Source: Adenophora triphylla var. japonica | Taxonomy: Eukaryota > Streptophyta > Magnoliopsida > Asterales > Campanulaceae | Direction: 5' to 3' | Length of the DNA stretch: 64,000 nt | NCBI GenBank assembly: GCA_022495995.1 | Contig: JAFEMH010000075.1 | Span: 310,001 to 374,000 of the forward strand | Shown: piece by piece, positions 62,221 to 64,000 of the stretch | Layout: the number at the start of each line of letters is the position of its first letter | Numbering within the stretch: position 1 is the stretch's first letter | Position numbers and translations under genes: made by a program | The notes under the pieces: generated by a model | Databases searched by the model: none | Told to the model about the DNA's origin: nothing | Seen by the model: the letters and a program-made list of their open reading frames with translations, nothing else

Positions 62221-64000
62221 CCCGTTCGTATGGTTAAGCTTAAATTAACATGCTAGAATCAAGATATAAATCGTTTATATGCTTATTGCATGTTTTGTAT
62301 GCGATAGAATGTTTATTGTTTATTAGAAACAATGTGAAAGTCGTCTTTTGATTGTGCTGAATTAAATCTGTAAAAGTTGTTTACTTGATTTGATTGCTTT
62401 ATGATTGGAATTGACTGAAATTTAGAAAATCTGCCAAACTGGCAACTCAAGTCGTGCGACAGAGTTAGCCACGAGGAGAAATTCTGGTAGTTGGGCTTGG
62501 TATGTCACGCGACAGATCTGGCCAACTAGCTGATTGCGCCGCGCGACATAACTAGCCAATCTGGGCAGAATCAGTTTGATAATTTTTCTGCTAATCTGTG
62601 ATTATGTTATAATCTGAGATGTTTAATGTCTTAATCTGGATGCTATAAATTTCTGGAAATTGAGTTTATAGGGCTATGCTAGATTAATTCATTGTTTATG
62701 CATGCTTAATTAATTTAAATGTGTTTTTATTAATTGTTGCGATGCATGAATTATGTGTTCTTAAGTGTTAAGAATTTTATTAGATTTTTAGTTGAAACAT
62801 TGATTCATAATTTCCTAAATGTTTAGTTGAAACATTAAATTTTGGTTTTCTGATTGTTTATGAGAAACAAGTCAGATTACGCAAAATTTAAAGGAATCTG
62901 ATTGTTTATGAGAAACAAATCAGTTTATGAGTCTGATTGTTTAAGAGAAACAAGTCAGTATACAAAGTATTGATTATGTTGCATTCAAATTGGTATTATA
63001 ATTGTACATGACTAGGAAAGTTCTATCGAAGGAAGATTTGGTACTTAAGCAGTCCTTGTGGCTCACCTATTTTCTTGGGAACTTACCTGGTGCACAGTTA
63101 TGATTATCCTTATTGATATGCTTATAATCCACTTTAAAGAACCTTCATTTGACTTTTAAGTTCTTTATGCCAATCCATGATTAAAACACTTGAGACCACT
63201 CGGATAGTTTTGGGTGGGCTTGCCATAGCAAGGTGCTTTGATTCTATTTCGTTTGCGAGCAAGATGAGGAAATGGTGGTTCCTATACGTTTAAAGTTGAT
63301 GAACTTAATTGGGTTATCAAAATGGTTTTGGACCCAAGGCATAAGATGAGATTAAAATATGCTTAGACATAGGATGTCTTAAACAAATCTCATAAAAGAT
63401 CTAAGAGTCATATATGATATGATTGATGTTTTCTACCTAATTAATTTAATCTTGAGCGGTGCGCCATAGCGTACTTGAGATTAAATTAAAGTTGGATCTT
63501 AGACCATTAAATTATATTATGCTTATTTGCATTGGAAGGTGTATAATTTAGTGGGAGTATTTGTGAAATACATAATTTTCTCTTAAGTGATAAATGTGTT
63601 GGTATTGATATGTGTTCATATAATTTGTATATTTTGTTGTAGAAGTAGCATTACATAATGATAAATTGCGATTCGTCCTTATGAAGGACAAAGTTCGGAA
63701 GGAACGATACAGATAATTCTGATTAGATCAGAAGCCTAAAGAATGGTTCTTAGGCCATGTGTTCGTTCTTGACGAATTCATTCCTGTTGAACCTACTGCA
63801 AATGTTGCAAATGGCAAATAAGGAAGCAACATTAGAAACATATTGATGATTCTGACAGCATTGCTTGCCTTATACTTGCCACCATGTTTAAAGGCACTTA
63901 TGAAGAACCTTGAACACATGGAAACTGCTTTTGTTCTAGCACAACACAAAAGGAAATGTTCCAAATGCGAACTAGGCAAAAGATGTATGTTGTGGTGAAG
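62221..64000 (+). pseudogene. Copia internal region start with decayed gag
   Basis: The first 1.4 kb is non-coding leader with a thrice-repeated GATTGTTTATGAGAAACAA segment (about 62860-62960). From about 63640 pieces of a copia UBN2-type gag appear in shifting frames: EWFLGHVFVLDEFIP near 63740, MKNLEHMETAF near 63910, EMFQMRTRQKMYVVVK at 63953-64000. Frameshifts and stops break it; it runs off the window. Confidence 0.7.

Overview
This window is repeat-dense plant nuclear DNA, most likely from a flowering plant and probably a eudicot. The signs are spliced exon fragments of two plant regulatory genes (TOPLESS and a BIG5-type ARF-GEF), a CACTA transposon end, Ty3/gypsy Tat-lineage polyproteins with two RNase H domains, a Ty1/copia element primed by initiator tRNA-Met, and plant mobile domain (PMD) genes. 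I see no intact single-copy host gene, no tRNA or rRNA gene and no CRISPR array. Nearly all of the 64 kb is a nest of transposable elements.

Layout. 1-3808: right end of a CACTA (En/Spm) transposon carrying captured exons of TOPLESS and BIG5. It sits in the gag of a Tat-type gypsy fragment, 'A' (3809-5476). 5477-24349: degraded Tat element 'B', minus strand, with its 3' LTR at 5477-7180 and its 5' LTR at 22612-24349. The LTR at 5477-7180 has a polypurine tract on one side and a primer-binding site on the other, so A and B form an LTR-internal-LTR-internal tandem. 24511-27269 and 37833-38521: a gypsy-like LTR and internal pieces ('F'), split by element 'D' (27275-37827, plus strand, TSD ATAAC). 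D is a 10.6 kb non-autonomous element with only a gag remnant and many tandem repeats. 38522-42634 and 59067-60797: element 'E' (minus strand), a D-like non-autonomous element with a different LTR. It is split by the full-length Tat element 'C' (42635-59066, minus strand, TSD GCAGC). 60798-64000: a Ty1/copia LTR, primer-binding site and decayed gag start, inserted in E and running off the window.

C is the centrepiece. Its gag, protease region and pol lie on the minus strand. Between pol and the 3' LTR it carries two intact genes on the opposite strand. One is a four-exon PMD gene of 706 codons (44895-47284). The other is a single-exon PMD-like gene of 473 codons (47892-49313). B carries decayed homologues of both in the same order and orientation, so the arrangement is older than the copies seen here. 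Both promoters in C carry the same GGCCGATCGGCC palindrome that is arrayed just upstream of the TATA box in the C and D LTRs. In B the LTR and both PMD promoters carry CGCG-centred palindromes instead. This suggests one palindromic operator linking sense and antisense transcription units, with its sequence changing between lineages.

A second theme is structure. The non-coding parts of B, C, D and E are packed with tandem hairpin units of different sequence but similar design. Several show compensatory base changes between copies, and a CTACG/CGTAG-flanked hairpin recurs nine times across the four elements. Boundaries, repeat counts and mismatch counts were read by eye. Family assignments come from recognised motifs, not from database searches.
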